A DNA stretch of 64,000 nucleotides from Streptomyces phaeofaciens. Lineage in GTDB: Bacteria > Actinomycetota > Actinomycetes > Streptomycetales > Streptomycetaceae. The position numbers were made by a program, and so were the translations under genes. Below the pieces are notes generated by a model. That model saw only the letters and a program-made list of their open reading frames with translations. It did no database searches and was not told the origin of the DNA. The DNA lies in the NCBI RefSeq assembly GCF_014648915.1, contig NZ_BMSA01000011.1:209224-273223 (forward strand), read 5' to 3'. Within the stretch, counting starts at the first letter, position 1. The number at the start of each line of letters is the position of its first letter. Below are positions 24,198-33,556 of this stretch, one piece after another.

Positions 24198-24678
24198 GGG
24201 GGCCTCTTTCAGGACGTAGCGGTTCTGTCCCCTGCTCCGGACAGCTCTCAACGGCGTTCTTCCGGGGTGGGGTTGTGCCGGAGGTTAGTGGGGTTCCCCG
24301 GCCGGACCTAACGGGGTCGGCGTGGGCGTCGGGGCTCGTTTGGTGCGGCCGGAACCCCGGTCTACTGTCTCGCCTTGTCACCGGGACTGAGTCCCGCTTC
24401 ACCCCGCTGACCTGTGCTTATCCGTGCTGTCTCGTCCCATCGAGCCAGGCGGAAGGCACGTTGCCCACGTGTTTTCCGATGCCGTCCGGAGGTCCTTGTG
24501 TACCGCCTGAGATTACGAGCGCGGCTGGCTGCCGCGCATGACCTGAGACCGGCGTTCGGGAGCTACCAACTCCCCTGACCGGGCCCGCCCGAGAGGCGGA
24601 TGCACATCGGCGCGGTGCCGGCGGCTTTGCACGAGAGGCTGGCACCGCGTCTCCTACGAACACCGAGGAGCCGCTGCG
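24198..24678. other. 480 bp non-coding region before the transfer operon
   Basis: No convincing gene is seen. The region holds several hairpins, notably CGCGGTGCC (24611-24619) pairing perfectly with GGCACCGCG (24641-24649). It must carry the promoters for the methyltransferase (leftward) and the transfer operon (rightward). It could be a structured leader RNA, but I could not match it to a known riboswitch. Confidence 0.4.
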
Positions 24679-24765
24679 ATGCAGCATGTCCTGATACCCC
24701 CGCGCCCCGACCTGACGCCGTCACCCGGCCGACTCCGCCGCCTCGGTGAACGGCGGAGGCGATGA
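24679..24765 (+). CDS. possible 28-residue leader ORF coupled to the transfer operon
   Basis: A short ORF beginning MQHVLIPPRP and ending in an arginine run. ATG 24679 has GAGGAG eight bases upstream. Its TGA overlaps the ATG of the next gene (ATGA), the usual coupling arrangement in this element. The sequence is low in complexity; real translation is uncertain. Confidence 0.35.
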   Translation: MQHVLIPPRPDLTPSPGRLRRLGERRRR

Positions 24766-25900
24766 AGAAGACCACCAAGGGCGTCGTCGGCCTGTTCGCG
24801 GCGGGCTCGATGCTGCTGGTCGTGCCGGTCCTCGCCTTCGGCGCCGGCACCGCGTCGGCCTCCTGCCCGACCGACGGCACGCAGTCCGTGGACACCGCGG
24901 CGGTCGCCGACCAGGTGAAGGCCATCCTGGATGGTGGCGGCAAGGCTTCGGTCTCCGTGCCGGGGCTGGACAATCCGGCCGAGCAGATTCCCTTCGCCAA
25001 GACGATTCAGGCCACCGGCGTCGCGATGAACATCCCGGCCCGCGGGCAGGTCGTGGCCCTCGCCACCGCCCTGCAGGAGAGCGGCCTGCGGAACCTGACC
25101 TGGGGCGACCGCGACTCGCTGGGACTGTTCCAGCAGCGGCCGTCGATGGGCTGGGGCACGGCGAACGAGATCCTCGACCCGGTGCATGCCTCGACCAAGT
25201 TCTACGAGGGACTCCGGCAGGTCTCGGGCTGGCAGTCCCTGTCCGTCACGCAGGCCGCCCAGGCGGTGCAGAAGTCGGGCTTCCCCGAGGCGTACGCGAA
25301 GTGGGAGCCGATGGCCACGGCCTTGCAGAAGGCCATCGAGCCCCTGCTGCCGAAAACCGGTGGCGGTGGCGGTGGTGCGTCACCGTCGCCGGTTCCGGAC
25401 GGTCCTGCGCCCGGCGCCACGGGTGGCTGTGCCGCCGACGGGGACGGCACCGACTTCGGCACCATTCCAGCCGGCGCGCTGCCCGAGAAGTACAGCATCC
25501 CCGCGACCGCTCCGCGGGAGGTCCAGACGGCGATCCGGTGGGCGCTCGACCAGCGCGGTACGCCGTACCAGTGGGGCGGGACCTGCACCGACTCCCACGG
25601 GGACAAGGCGATGGGGCGGTGCGACTGCTCCTCCTTGATGCAGCAGGCGTACAAGGCCGCCGGGGTCCCCCTGACGCGTACGACGTACACGCAGGTCAAG
25701 GAGGGCAAGCCGGTCTCGGCCGATGCCCTTCGGCCGGGTGACCTGATCTTCACCGAGGGAACGGCCGCCGTACCCGAGCACGTCGGCATGGCCACGGTCA
25801 GGGCCTGGTCGTGCACGCCCCGCGCACCGGCGACGTCGTCCGCGTTACGACCGTCGCCGCCTGGAAGTCCGGGATTCTCGCGGTCCGCCGAGTCGTCTGA
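24762..25900 (+). pseudogene. VirB1-like transglycosylase / NlpC-P60 peptidoglycan hydrolase, frameshifted
   Basis: Secreted wall hydrolase expected to open peptidoglycan for the transfer channel. It has a signal peptide (residues 1-33, ending TASA), a lysozyme-like domain (about 60-190; ALATALQESGLRN, DSLGLFQQRPSMGWG), a Gly/Pro linker, and NlpC/P60 from ~255 with the catalytic Cys in RCDCSSLMQQAYK and His in PEHVGM. At the G-run near 25790 one base appears missing. Reading then continues in another frame as GHGQGLVVHAPRTGDVVRV and on to RRVV and TGA 25900. The in-frame reading runs falsely through the next two genes to 26984. It is either a true frameshift or a base-calling error. The catalytic residues precede the break. 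Confidence 0.82.
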
Positions 25901-25986
25901 CCGGCATCTCTCCCCCTCTCCCCTTTCTCGCACCGCCGCTCCACCTTCACGGGCTTCGGCGTGCCTTCATTCGAACTGGAGTTCTC

Positions 25987-26295
25987 GTGTATCTCGCCGA
26001 ACAGGTCATACAGCTCGCCTACGACCCCGGGATCAAGCCGACCGAGGGCGGGCTGCCGGGCCTGAACGTCCTCAAGCAGGTGATGGGCTCCATCAACCTC
26101 TTCGGGCTCATCGCCGTGGTCGGCGCCCTCGCCGTCAGCGCGGGAGTGTGGGCCTGGGGTCACCACTCCGGCGGCCACCAGGCCGAAGCCAACGGCAAAA
26201 AGGGCGTCCTGGTGAGCGCCGGCGCGGCCCTCCTGCTCGGCGCCGCGAACGGCGTGGTCGCGTTCTTCAGCACGCTGGGGACGCAGGTCCGCTGA
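25987..26295 (+). CDS. DUF6112 family small membrane protein of the transfer operon
   Basis: A 102-residue protein with two hydrophobic helices (about 38-58, INLFGLIAVVGALAVSAGVW, and 77-95, VLVSAGAALLLGAANGVVAF) separated by a short polar loop. The size and topology resemble VirB2/TrbC-type pilin-like subunits, and I recognise it as DUF6112 from similar Streptomyces elements. GTG 25987 has GGAG five bases upstream. Its TGA shares one base with the ATG of the next gene. A pilin role is inference from topology and operon place. Confidence 0.75.
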   Translation: MYLAEQVIQLAYDPGIKPTEGGLPGLNVLKQVMGSINLFGLIAVVGALAVSAGVWAWGHHSGGHQAEANGKKGVLVSAGAALLLGAANGVVAFFSTLGTQVR

Positions 26296-26984
26296 TGCCT
26301 TCCCACTCCTCCAACCCCGGCGGCGCATCTCGCGTGCGCCGCCGGGCGCTGCTTGGCACCGTCGTCCTGGCAGTGCTCCTCGCCCTCGCCGGCCTGGCCG
26401 CCTACCTCACCCGCGACAGCAGGGAACCCGCCAAGGCCCCTGTCCCGCGTCCGAGTTCGCCGCCGGCTTCCTCCTCGGCCGTCACGCCGTCCGGGCCGCC
26501 CACGGTGATCACCCGCCCCCGCGCCCTGCCGGTTCCGCCGAGGACCACCGACCCGATCGACTTCGGGAAGGCAGCCGCAGCAGCGCTGTGGTCGTACGAC
26601 ACCCGGGCGTACCCGCAGGCCGAACTGCGGCGCGCTCTGCACGCGTGGCTGACCCCGGAGGCCAAGTACGCCGACGCGGCCTCCGTCGACCGAGGTATCC
26701 CCTCGGCGGTGCTGTGGAAGGAGATGGCCGCCAACGGCCAGTTCGCCACGGCCACCGTGAACGAGGGGCACTTCCCGAACGCCTTCACCCGGGCCCTTCA
26801 GGAGGACCCCGGCGCGATCACCCAGGCGTACGTCTACGCCGTCACGGTCTCGGGGAAGCAGGCGATCGCCTGGAAGGGCTCGCCCGTCGGCGGCGCGGAG
26901 AGCCGCTCCACCACCCTCGCGGTCCAGTGCCGCCCCAACCAGCCCTGCGCCCTGGCCGGCGTCATGCCGTCCGTCGCACCCTGA
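26295..26984 (+). CDS. single-pass conjugal transfer protein
   Basis: A 229-residue protein with a cytoplasmic N-terminus, one membrane helix at ~18-38 (ALLGTVVLAVLLALAGLAAY), a Pro/Ser-rich extracytoplasmic stalk (~45-85) and a folded C-terminal domain. The domain includes PIDFGKAAAAALWSYDTRAY and LAVQCRPNQPCALAGVMPS. The topology matches VirB8/TraM-like scaffold subunits, where the periplasmic domain has an NTF2-like fold; homology is not provable here. Its ATG overlaps the stop of the DUF6112 gene. It is in the same frame as the broken hydrolase upstream, which creates a spurious long reading frame. Confidence 0.72.
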   Translation: MPSHSSNPGGASRVRRRALLGTVVLAVLLALAGLAAYLTRDSREPAKAPVPRPSSPPASSSAVTPSGPPTVITRPRALPVPPRTTDPIDFGKAAAAALWSYDTRAYPQAELRRALHAWLTPEAKYADAASVDRGIPSAVLWKEMAANGQFATATVNEGHFPNAFTRALQEDPGAITQAYVYAVTVSGKQAIAWKGSPVGGAESRSTTLAVQCRPNQPCALAGVMPSVAP

Positions 26985-27011
26985 GTCCCGTTCACGAAAG
27001 GAGGTACCCCC

Positions 27012-28394
27012 ATGGATGTCTGCGGCCTTCCGATGATGGACAAGGTGTGCACCGCCGTCGACTTCGTCACCAACCCGGCCGGGGCCGTCACCGACGGCAT
27101 CGGCGCGTGGATCGCGAAGTCGGCCGGCGAACTGGCGGCCAGCGCGGCGGACCTCGCCGCCAAGGCCGTCAACGAGACGACCGCCATCGACCTCAACGCC
27201 GGCTGGTTCCGGGACAACTACCAGCTTCTGCTGCCCATCGGGCTCGCGCTGACCGTAGGCATCTTCTGCATTCAGCTCATGTTCGCGGCCTGGCGGCGCG
27301 ACGAGCGGGCCCTGGCCCAGGCCGCGATCGGCACCATGACCGGCGTCCTGTTCAGCTTCTCCGCCATCGCCTTCACCACCGTCGCCATCACCGTGGTCGA
27401 CGCCCTGTCCGACGGACTGTTCCAAGCCGCCAACACCTCGGTCGACGACGCGATCCGCCGCGTCGTGAAGATCAACCAACTGGGGGCGATGTACGGCCTG
27501 GGCTGGGGCGTTCCCGCCCTGGTCGCCTTCGGGTGCGCGATCGGTGCCTTCCTGTACTGGGGCGTCATGGTCGCCCGGAAGGTCGGCGTGCTGATCATGG
27601 TCGCCCTCGCCGTGTTCGCCGGCGCGGGCGGCGGCTGGGAGGTCGCCAAGCGCTGGCGTCGGGGCTGGATCGAGGCCACCGCCACCCTGATCGTCTCGAA
27701 GCTTCTGATGACCGTGGTCTTCCTGATCGGCGTCTCCGCCATGGGCAAGAGCGACGCCAACGACGGTCTGTCGGCCCTGTCGGACGCGATGGCCGGCATC
27801 GTCGTCATGGTCCTGGTGCTGCTCTGCCCGTACGCGACGTACAAGTTCGTCCACTGGGCGAGCGACGGCGGCGGCCACGACGACCTGCACCGCACCGGCG
27901 TCGCGGGTATGGCCGTCGCCGCCGGCGCGGCGAAGACCGCCGGCAGCCTGGCGATGCGGGTCGGCACCGGAACCCCCGCTCCCCAGGGACCGAGTCAGGT
28001 TCCCGGCGCGGGCGCCGACGGTGTCGCCTCCGGCATCAATCCTGCCGGCGGCAACCTCAGCAAGGAGGGCATCGACGCCGGACCGCCCAAGCCGCAGACC
28101 CGCTTCCGCTACGGCGAGGACCCGAACGCGACCGGCGACAAGGGACGGGCCCTGATCCAGCGCCCCGGCATCCCGCCGCTCATCACCCGGCCCGGCGAAG
28201 AGGAAGCGGAAGGTTCCCAGCCGGGTGCCCAGGCCGTCAGCGGCAGCTCCGGTCGTCCCACCAGCACGTCGGCTCCGGGCAGCGGCGTGAGCCACATCGG
28301 CACCACGCCGCCCGCCGGGCCCTCGGCGGCAGCCACCGGCTCGCCGGCGCCGACGCCCTGGGTGTTCCCCACCCAGCCGCCTGAGGGTTCCTGA
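27012..28394 (+). CDS. TrbL/VirB6-like polytopic conjugal transfer protein
   Basis: A 460-residue membrane protein with five to six helices between ~75 and 285 (LLLPIGLALTVGIFCIQLMF; AIGTMTGVLFSFSAIAFTTV; GVPALVAFGCAIGAFLYWGV; VGVLIMVALAVFAGAGGGWE; LIVSKLLMTVVFLIGVSAMG; DAMAGIVVMVLVLLCPYATY). A long disordered Pro/Gly/Ser tail follows. This is the TrbL/VirB6 arrangement, the inner-membrane channel component. ATG 27012 has AAAGGAGGT seven bases upstream. It lies 27 bp after the preceding transfer gene. Confidence 0.83.
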   Translation: MDVCGLPMMDKVCTAVDFVTNPAGAVTDGIGAWIAKSAGELAASAADLAAKAVNETTAIDLNAGWFRDNYQLLLPIGLALTVGIFCIQLMFAAWRRDERALAQAAIGTMTGVLFSFSAIAFTTVAITVVDALSDGLFQAANTSVDDAIRRVVKINQLGAMYGLGWGVPALVAFGCAIGAFLYWGVMVARKVGVLIMVALAVFAGAGGGWEVAKRWRRGWIEATATLIVSKLLMTVVFLIGVSAMGKSDANDGLSALSDAMAGIVVMVLVLLCPYATYKFVHWASDGGGHDDLHRTGVAGMAVAAGAAKTAGSLAMRVGTGTPAPQGPSQVPGAGADGVASGINPAGGNLSKEGIDAGPPKPQTRFRYGEDPNATGDKGRALIQRPGIPPLITRPGEEEAEGSQPGAQAVSGSSGRPTSTSAPGSGVSHIGTTPPAGPSAAATGSPAPTPWVFPTQPPEGS

Positions 28395-28530
28395 CCCTCC
28401 CCCACCGGGGGCGGGCTGCCCCTCCGCAGCCCGCCCCCTCCCGAATCGACCGTCGAAGGAGCCCCGCCGTGTCCTCCAGAAGAGTGCCGCCCGCCCCGTC
28501 TCTCGTTCACCTCCACCGTCTGGAACCCTC

Positions 28531-30003
28531 ATGTCCGGTAAGCACCACGCCGAAGTCCCCTCGGCCACCGTGAAGTTCCCCCACCGCAGCAGGCGCGGCA
28601 TCCTGCTCGGCCTGACCGCACCGCAGCTCCTCGCCGCCGGTCTCACCGGCCTTCTCCTTCTCGCCGTGATCCTCGCCCGCGGCGTGGTCGGCGCTCTCGC
28701 GCTCATCCCGCTGTGGGCCGTCATCGCCCTGTTCGTCTTCGTCCGCCACCGGGGCCGTGCCCTGGCGGACTGGGCTCCGGTCGTCGTCCGGTACGCGCTG
28801 CGCCGGATGCGCGGCCAGCTCCTCTGGCTCACCCGCCCCTCGCGCCGGCCGACCCGCGAGGGACTGCTCCACCTTCCCGGCACCGCCGCCAGCCTGCGCG
28901 TGGCCACCGCCCCGGACGGCCGGTACGGCGCGGTCCACGACCCGCACCACGGCACGCTGACCGCCGTCGTCAAGGTCGCCTCCCGCGCCTACGCCCTGCT
29001 CGACCCGGGCACCCAGCACGCCAACGTCTCCGGCTGGGGACGGGCCCTGGCCGCGCTCGCCCGGACCGGGCAGATCGCCCGCATCCAGGTGATCGAGCGC
29101 ACCGTCCCGGACTCCGGCGACAGCCTGCGCCGCTACTGGGAGGAGCACGGCCGCCCCGACACCCCGGTGGCCGGAGCGATCTACAACGAGCTGCTCCAGA
29201 GCGCCGGTCCGGCCGCCGCCCCGCACGAGGCGTACGTCGCGCTGTCGCTGGACACCAAGGCGGCACGCCGGCTGATCAACCAGGCCGGCGGCGGCCTGAC
29301 CGGGGCCTTCAGCGTCCTGGCACAGCTGACCTCGACCTTCGAGCAGGCCGCGCGGACCGCCGGGCTCAACCCGACCGGCTGGCTGACCGCCCGCGAGATC
29401 GCCGCCGTCGTCCGCACCGCCTACGACCCCAAGGCCCTCGCCACCCTCGATCGCTGGTCGGCCACCGGCCGCCCCGAGGCCGAGCCCACAGCCGCCGGCC
29501 CCATCGTGGTCGTGGAGAAGGCGGACCACATCGCGACCGACTCCGCCGTCCACGCCACGTACTGGGTGGAGAACTGGCCGAGGACCGAAACCAGCGCCGG
29601 CTTCCTGCACCAGCTCCTGTTCACCGGCGGGGTCCGGCGCACGCTGTCGCTCTGCTACGAGCCGAAGGGACTGGACGCCGCTCTGCGCGACGTCCAGCGC
29701 AAGAAGGCGTCGGTTATCGCCGATGCCGCCGAGCGGGCCCGGCGCGGGCAGGTCGACTCGGAGGCGGACTCGATCGAGTACCAGGACATCAAGGCGCGCG
29801 AGCGGCAGCTCATCGCCGGCCACGCGGACGTCGCCCTGACCGGGCTGCTGACCGTCTCGGCCGACTCCGAAGAGGAACTGCGCACCGCGTGCGCGGTCGT
29901 GGAGACCGCCGCCGTCGGCGCCCAGCTCGACCTCCGGCCGCTGACCTGGCAGCAGGCCGAGGCGTTCACCGCCGCCGCCCTGCCGCTCGCCCTCGCCGTG
30001 TAG
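28531..30003 (+). CDS. SCO6880 family type IV secretion protein (PrgI-like N-terminus)
   Basis: A 490-residue protein recognised as the SCO6880 family. Two closely spaced membrane helices lie near residues 27-70 (LLAAGLTGLLLLAVILARGV; VGALALIPLWAVIALFVFV), as in PrgI/VirB3-like subunits. A large cytoplasmic region follows that resembles the N-terminal part of VirB4, including a conserved YRTRL-like FHQLLFTGGVRRTLSLCYEP segment. No Walker A is seen, so ATP hydrolysis is left to the VirB4-like protein two genes downstream. In effect VirB3 and VirB4-N may be one chain here. ATG 28531. Confidence 0.85.
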   Translation: MSGKHHAEVPSATVKFPHRSRRGILLGLTAPQLLAAGLTGLLLLAVILARGVVGALALIPLWAVIALFVFVRHRGRALADWAPVVVRYALRRMRGQLLWLTRPSRRPTREGLLHLPGTAASLRVATAPDGRYGAVHDPHHGTLTAVVKVASRAYALLDPGTQHANVSGWGRALAALARTGQIARIQVIERTVPDSGDSLRRYWEEHGRPDTPVAGAIYNELLQSAGPAAAPHEAYVALSLDTKAARRLINQAGGGLTGAFSVLAQLTSTFEQAARTAGLNPTGWLTAREIAAVVRTAYDPKALATLDRWSATGRPEAEPTAAGPIVVVEKADHIATDSAVHATYWVENWPRTETSAGFLHQLLFTGGVRRTLSLCYEPKGLDAALRDVQRKKASVIADAAERARRGQVDSEADSIEYQDIKARERQLIAGHADVALTGLLTVSADSEEELRTACAVVETAAVGAQLDLRPLTWQQAEAFTAAALPLALAV

Positions 30004-30039
30004 CCCCGGCACTCCCCGCATCACTGAAAGAGCACTCCC

Positions 30040-30492
30040 GTGTCCCGCACTCCCAGCACGACCGCGCAGGACTTCGTGCCCTTCGCCACCGCCGCGCTCG
30101 ACTTCCACCGCGCGCTCAACCTCCCCGGCGGCCCGCTCGTCACCACCCGCGCCGAGCTGGATGCCCTTCACTCCCATCTCGTCTCGCTGCACGGGCTGCT
30201 CGACGCCCACGCCGTACGTGTCGGCCGGCTCCTCCCGGCGGAGGGAGACCACCTGCGTGCCGCCCGTACCCGGATCTGGCAGGCAGTCGACCACCTCCAC
30301 GCCGCCTACCACTCAGCTCCCCGCCCGGACTCCGGCGAGGTGCCCGAGCGCGAGGCGTGCCGGGCCGGCCTGCCCGAAGGGGCGCCAGAGCTGACCGTCT
30401 GCCAGCGCCATCAGCGCACCGCGCGCCTGGTCCGCCGCCGAACGACCCCGGCCGACCTGCACTCCCCGTTCACCGGCCTCACCCGCCGCTGA
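30040..30492 (+). CDS. hypothetical protein of the transfer operon
   Basis: A 150-residue helical protein with GTG start, between the SCO6880 and VirB4-like genes. It contains a helix-rich core (FATAALDFHRALNLPGG; LDALHSHLVSLHGLLDAHAV) and paired cysteines (EACRAGL, LTVCQRH). The end is basic, TGLTRR. The position suggests a transfer accessory protein. No family is recognised. Confidence 0.65.
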   Translation: MSRTPSTTAQDFVPFATAALDFHRALNLPGGPLVTTRAELDALHSHLVSLHGLLDAHAVRVGRLLPAEGDHLRAARTRIWQAVDHLHAAYHSAPRPDSGEVPEREACRAGLPEGAPELTVCQRHQRTARLVRRRTTPADLHSPFTGLTRR

Positions 30493-30517
30493 CCCGCCCC
30501 CACTCGGAGAAACGTTC

Positions 30518-32023
30518 ATGCCCCGTACCCGCGCCAGCGCCTCCCGCCTGTTCGTGCCCCACAAGGCATCGCGCACCGAGCGCAGGGCAGCCCGCGCCGG
30601 TTTCGCCGACGCCCACCGCCAGGCCCGTCTCGCCGGAAGGCCCCCGAACCACCGTGCCCAGGAGACCACCGATCCGGAACTTCGACCGGTCTACCCGCCG
30701 GCCGGGCGGCCCGGACCGGCCTCGGCCCGCGGCGGCAAGCTCCGCCTGCCCGCCCACCGGATGACCACCGCCACCGCTTCCGGGGCCTATCCGTTCGTCG
30801 CCGAGGGCGGTCTGGGGGCCGAAGGCGTCTTCATCGGCCGTGACGTCCATGCGGAGGCCGCGTTCTGTTTCGACCCGTTCTCGCTGTACGGCAGTGGCCG
30901 GATCGAGGGCTTCACCAACCCCAACGCCGTCCTGGCCGGGATCATCGGCATGGGCAAGTCCGCGCTGGCGAAGTCCATCGCCACCCGGTCGATCGCCCAT
31001 GGCTACCGGATCTACATTCCCTGCGACCCGAAGGGCGAATGGACCGGCGTCGCGCAGGCCCTCGGCGGCTACAGCATCGCGCTCGGCCCCGGCCTGCCGG
31101 GCCGGCTGAACCCGCTGGACGCACCGGCCCGGCCCGTCTCCGTCAGCGAGGACAACTGGGCGAGCGAGGTCCGAAAGCGGCGCCTGCTGCTCCTGGCCGG
31201 CCTGGCGCGCACCGTCCTGAAGCGCGATCTGCTGCCGATGGAGCACACCGCCCTGGACCTCGCCCTCGACCTGGTCGTCGCCGAGGCCGCCGCCCGCGGC
31301 ACGGTGCCGCTGCTCGGCGAGATCGCCTACGTCCTCGGCTCGCCCCAGCGCCTCGACCAGGCCCTCGGCAACTCCTCCGGGCACCTGGGGACGGCCGCCC
31401 AGGACGTCGCACACGCCCTGCGCCGCCTGGTGCACGGTGACCTGAGCGGCATGTTCGACGCCCCGAGCACCGTGGCGTTCGACCCGACCGCGCCGATGCT
31501 GTCCATCGACCTCTCCCGCCTCGGCGGCGCCGGCGACGACACCGCGCTGGTCCTCGCCATGACGTGCGCGAGCGCGTGGATGGAGTCCGCCCTCGCCGAC
31601 CCCGCCGGCGGCCGACGCTGGGTGATCTACGACGAGGCGTGGCGGGTGATGCGACATGTCGGCCTGCTGGAGCGGATGCAGTCCCAGTGGAAGCTGAGCC
31701 GTGGTCTCGGCATCGCGAACTTGATGGTCATCCACCGGCTCAGTGACCTGCTCTCGGCGGGCGACGCCGGCTCGCGCGGCCGGGTCCTGGCCGAGGGTCT
31801 CCTGGCCGACTGCTCCACGCGCATCATCTACCGGCAGGAGCCCGACCAGCTCGACGCTGCCGCGTCCCTGCTCGGCCTGACCGGCGTCGAGACCCAGGCG
31901 GTGTCCGCGCTGACCAAGGGCCGGGGCCTGTGGAAGGTCGCGGGCCGGTCCTTCATCACGCAGCACATCCTCCACCCGGCCGAACGCGAACTCTTCGACA
32001 CCGACGCCCGAATGTCGGCCTAG
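30518..32023 (+). CDS. VirB4/TraC-like conjugation ATPase
   Basis: A 501-residue ATPase expected to energise assembly of the secretion channel. Walker A is GIIGMGKSAL (about 144-153), followed by the VirB4-type CDPKGEW and LNPLDAP motifs. Walker B is WVIYDEAWRV near 368-377, then the arginine-rich SQWKLSRGLGIANLMVIHR sensor region. These are hallmark VirB4/HerA features. The N-terminal ~70 residues are basic and look disordered. The N-terminal half usual in VirB4 is absent and probably supplied by the SCO6880 protein. ATG 30518; it ends 3 bp before the next short frame. Confidence 0.9.
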   Translation: MPRTRASASRLFVPHKASRTERRAARAGFADAHRQARLAGRPPNHRAQETTDPELRPVYPPAGRPGPASARGGKLRLPAHRMTTATASGAYPFVAEGGLGAEGVFIGRDVHAEAAFCFDPFSLYGSGRIEGFTNPNAVLAGIIGMGKSALAKSIATRSIAHGYRIYIPCDPKGEWTGVAQALGGYSIALGPGLPGRLNPLDAPARPVSVSEDNWASEVRKRRLLLLAGLARTVLKRDLLPMEHTALDLALDLVVAEAAARGTVPLLGEIAYVLGSPQRLDQALGNSSGHLGTAAQDVAHALRRLVHGDLSGMFDAPSTVAFDPTAPMLSIDLSRLGGAGDDTALVLAMTCASAWMESALADPAGGRRWVIYDEAWRVMRHVGLLERMQSQWKLSRGLGIANLMVIHRLSDLLSAGDAGSRGRVLAEGLLADCSTRIIYRQEPDQLDAAASLLGLTGVETQAVSALTKGRGLWKVAGRSFITQHILHPAERELFDTDARMSA

Positions 32024-32044
32024 ACCATGGCCGGAGAAACGATC

Positions 32045-32740
32045 ATGTCGGTTTCCCCCAGCTCTCCCGCCCCTGCCGAGAACCAGTCGGCGGCCAGTGT
32101 GGACCTGGCGTGGCGGAGGCACATCCCGGCGCTGGCCTCTGCCGCCGCCGGGATCAGGCAGGCGTCCGACGCCTGGGACTCGGTCTCGGACTCCTTCTGC
32201 GACACCGACGGCTGGCCCGTCGACGAGCACGGGTACGAGGACGGGAAAGTGAAACGCGACGCCGAGGCGTGGCGGCACGTCGAGGTCTTCCTCGACCACG
32301 GCCCCGAGGTCCTGGCCGGCGTCCGCGCGACCGCCCGGAGCGCCGACTACACCGAGGGGCCCATCAGCGAAGAGCTCCACTGGCTGCGCGGCATCGACGC
32401 CACCCTGGAACACGCAGGGCAGCTCCAGCGCGAGTGGGACCAGATCCTGGTCCTCATGGACGCCTCCATGCCCGGTTCACGGAAGCTCTACGAGGACCGG
32501 GCGAAGGAGGAACGGAACGCTGACGGCTGGCACTACGCCGACGAGCTGGCCATCCGCGGCCCCGCCCTCGTCCGGGCCGCCGACCACCTGTCCCGCCGGG
32601 CGGACGCCGAGCGCTCCGCGCACACGACGCGGGCGCGTGCGGCTCTCGCCCGCTCCGCCTCCGGAATTCGCGGAACCCTGCCCCCCTCTCCCCCAGCACC
32701 GCCGGCACCCGGCGCACCGGTTCCAGGCCGCTCCCGCTGA
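32045..32740 (+). CDS. hypothetical helical protein with Arg-ended disordered tail
   Basis: A 231-residue protein, mostly charged helices (AWRRHIPALASAAAGIRQAS; ELHWLRGIDATLEHAGQLQR; DELAIRGPALVRAADHLSRR). The Ala/Pro-rich tail ends PAPGAPVPGRSR. ATG 32045 is chosen because GGAGAAACGATC gives an eight-base spacing; ATG 32027 is in frame. It directly follows the VirB4-like gene. No family is recognised; the tail matches that of many other orphans in this element. Confidence 0.65.
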   Translation: MSVSPSSPAPAENQSAASVDLAWRRHIPALASAAAGIRQASDAWDSVSDSFCDTDGWPVDEHGYEDGKVKRDAEAWRHVEVFLDHGPEVLAGVRATARSADYTEGPISEELHWLRGIDATLEHAGQLQREWDQILVLMDASMPGSRKLYEDRAKEERNADGWHYADELAIRGPALVRAADHLSRRADAERSAHTTRARAALARSASGIRGTLPPSPPAPPAPGAPVPGRSR

Positions 32741-32875
32741 CACCCCTAGCACCGAGTCCGGCCGGACCAAACCGCGCGATCACCAGATCCTCGTGGACCA
32801 CCGCCCGCCCCACGCGGTCCGGTCTGCGCTCACCGCGGCGTCGGCCGCCGGGACGTCTCACCACGGAGAAGACCC

Positions 32876-33457
32876 ATGAACCCAGACCACCCCCTGGTCA
32901 CCGCACGGACCAGCTCCTTCTCGCCCCTCGTCGACGCGGATCCGAAGCGGGATCGCGGGTATGGCTACCTCACCGGTCCCCTCCGCCGGCGGGGCCTGGA
33001 GGTCACCGTCGAGTACGGCCTGAGCGACTACATCGTCGACGTCGCCCTCCCCGACGGCAGTTCGATGATCATCTCGCCGTCGCAGGAACCGCCTTCCGAG
33101 AACCCCGGCTTCCCCGAGAGCTGGACGGTGGTCCGCCATCGGGAGGCCGGACCACCGGTGTACGAGGTGATCTACGACTCCGAGCCCGACGGTCCGGACG
33201 CCCGGCACGGCGGCAGCGTCTCAAGCCTGCTCGCCGCCGTCGACACGTGCCTGGACCAGCTCGGCGTACCGTCACGCCGCAAGCAGTACCGCTCCTCACA
33301 GGAGCACGCCGCCGACCCCGTTCCACCCAGGGTGAGCGCTGCTCTCTCGCCGTCCCCGTCGGCCGGATCACGCACGGTCCGCACACCTCTGGCGGCGGAA
33401 TCACCCCCTCGCGCCGCGCTGCCTCCCTCGCGCTCGTCCACCGCCCCTGGTCGCTGA
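32876..33457 (+). CDS. hypothetical protein, transfer region
   Basis: A 193-residue protein. Residues 20-125 look folded: a beta-rich segment (GYGYLTGPLRRRGLEVTVEY; YIVDVALPDGSSMIISPSQ) then a helix (SSLLAAVDTCLDQLGVPS). The remainder is Ser/Pro-rich and ends SRSSTAPGR. ATG 32876 follows cggagaagaccc. It resembles a DUF317-like small module only loosely. Function unknown. Confidence 0.65.
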   Translation: MNPDHPLVTARTSSFSPLVDADPKRDRGYGYLTGPLRRRGLEVTVEYGLSDYIVDVALPDGSSMIISPSQEPPSENPGFPESWTVVRHREAGPPVYEVIYDSEPDGPDARHGGSVSSLLAAVDTCLDQLGVPSRRKQYRSSQEHAADPVPPRVSAALSPSPSAGSRTVRTPLAAESPPRAALPPSRSSTAPGR

Positions 33458-33556
33458 CCTCTTCCCGTCTCGGAGCACGCCGTATGCCTCGCACCAGCAG
33501 AACCGTTCCGGCCCTCGCTCTCTCCCGTCATCGAGCCCGCACCGGATGGATCAGCC

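Noticed and set aside
24360..24678. A c-di-AMP (ydaO-type) riboswitch before the wall hydrolase gene
   Set aside because: The gene type fits, but I could not match the conserved core of the motif; only generic hairpins are visible.
24762..26984. A single 740-residue protein from hydrolase to conjugal transfer protein
   Set aside because: The frame loses NlpC/P60 homology after 25790, passes antisense-like low-complexity sequence, and then merges with a separate gene that has its own start at 26295; a frameshift explains it better.
28507..32413. Two long minus-strand frames opposite the SCO6880 and VirB4-like genes
   Set aside because: Shadow composition; the plus-strand genes carry clear ATPase and secretion motifs.
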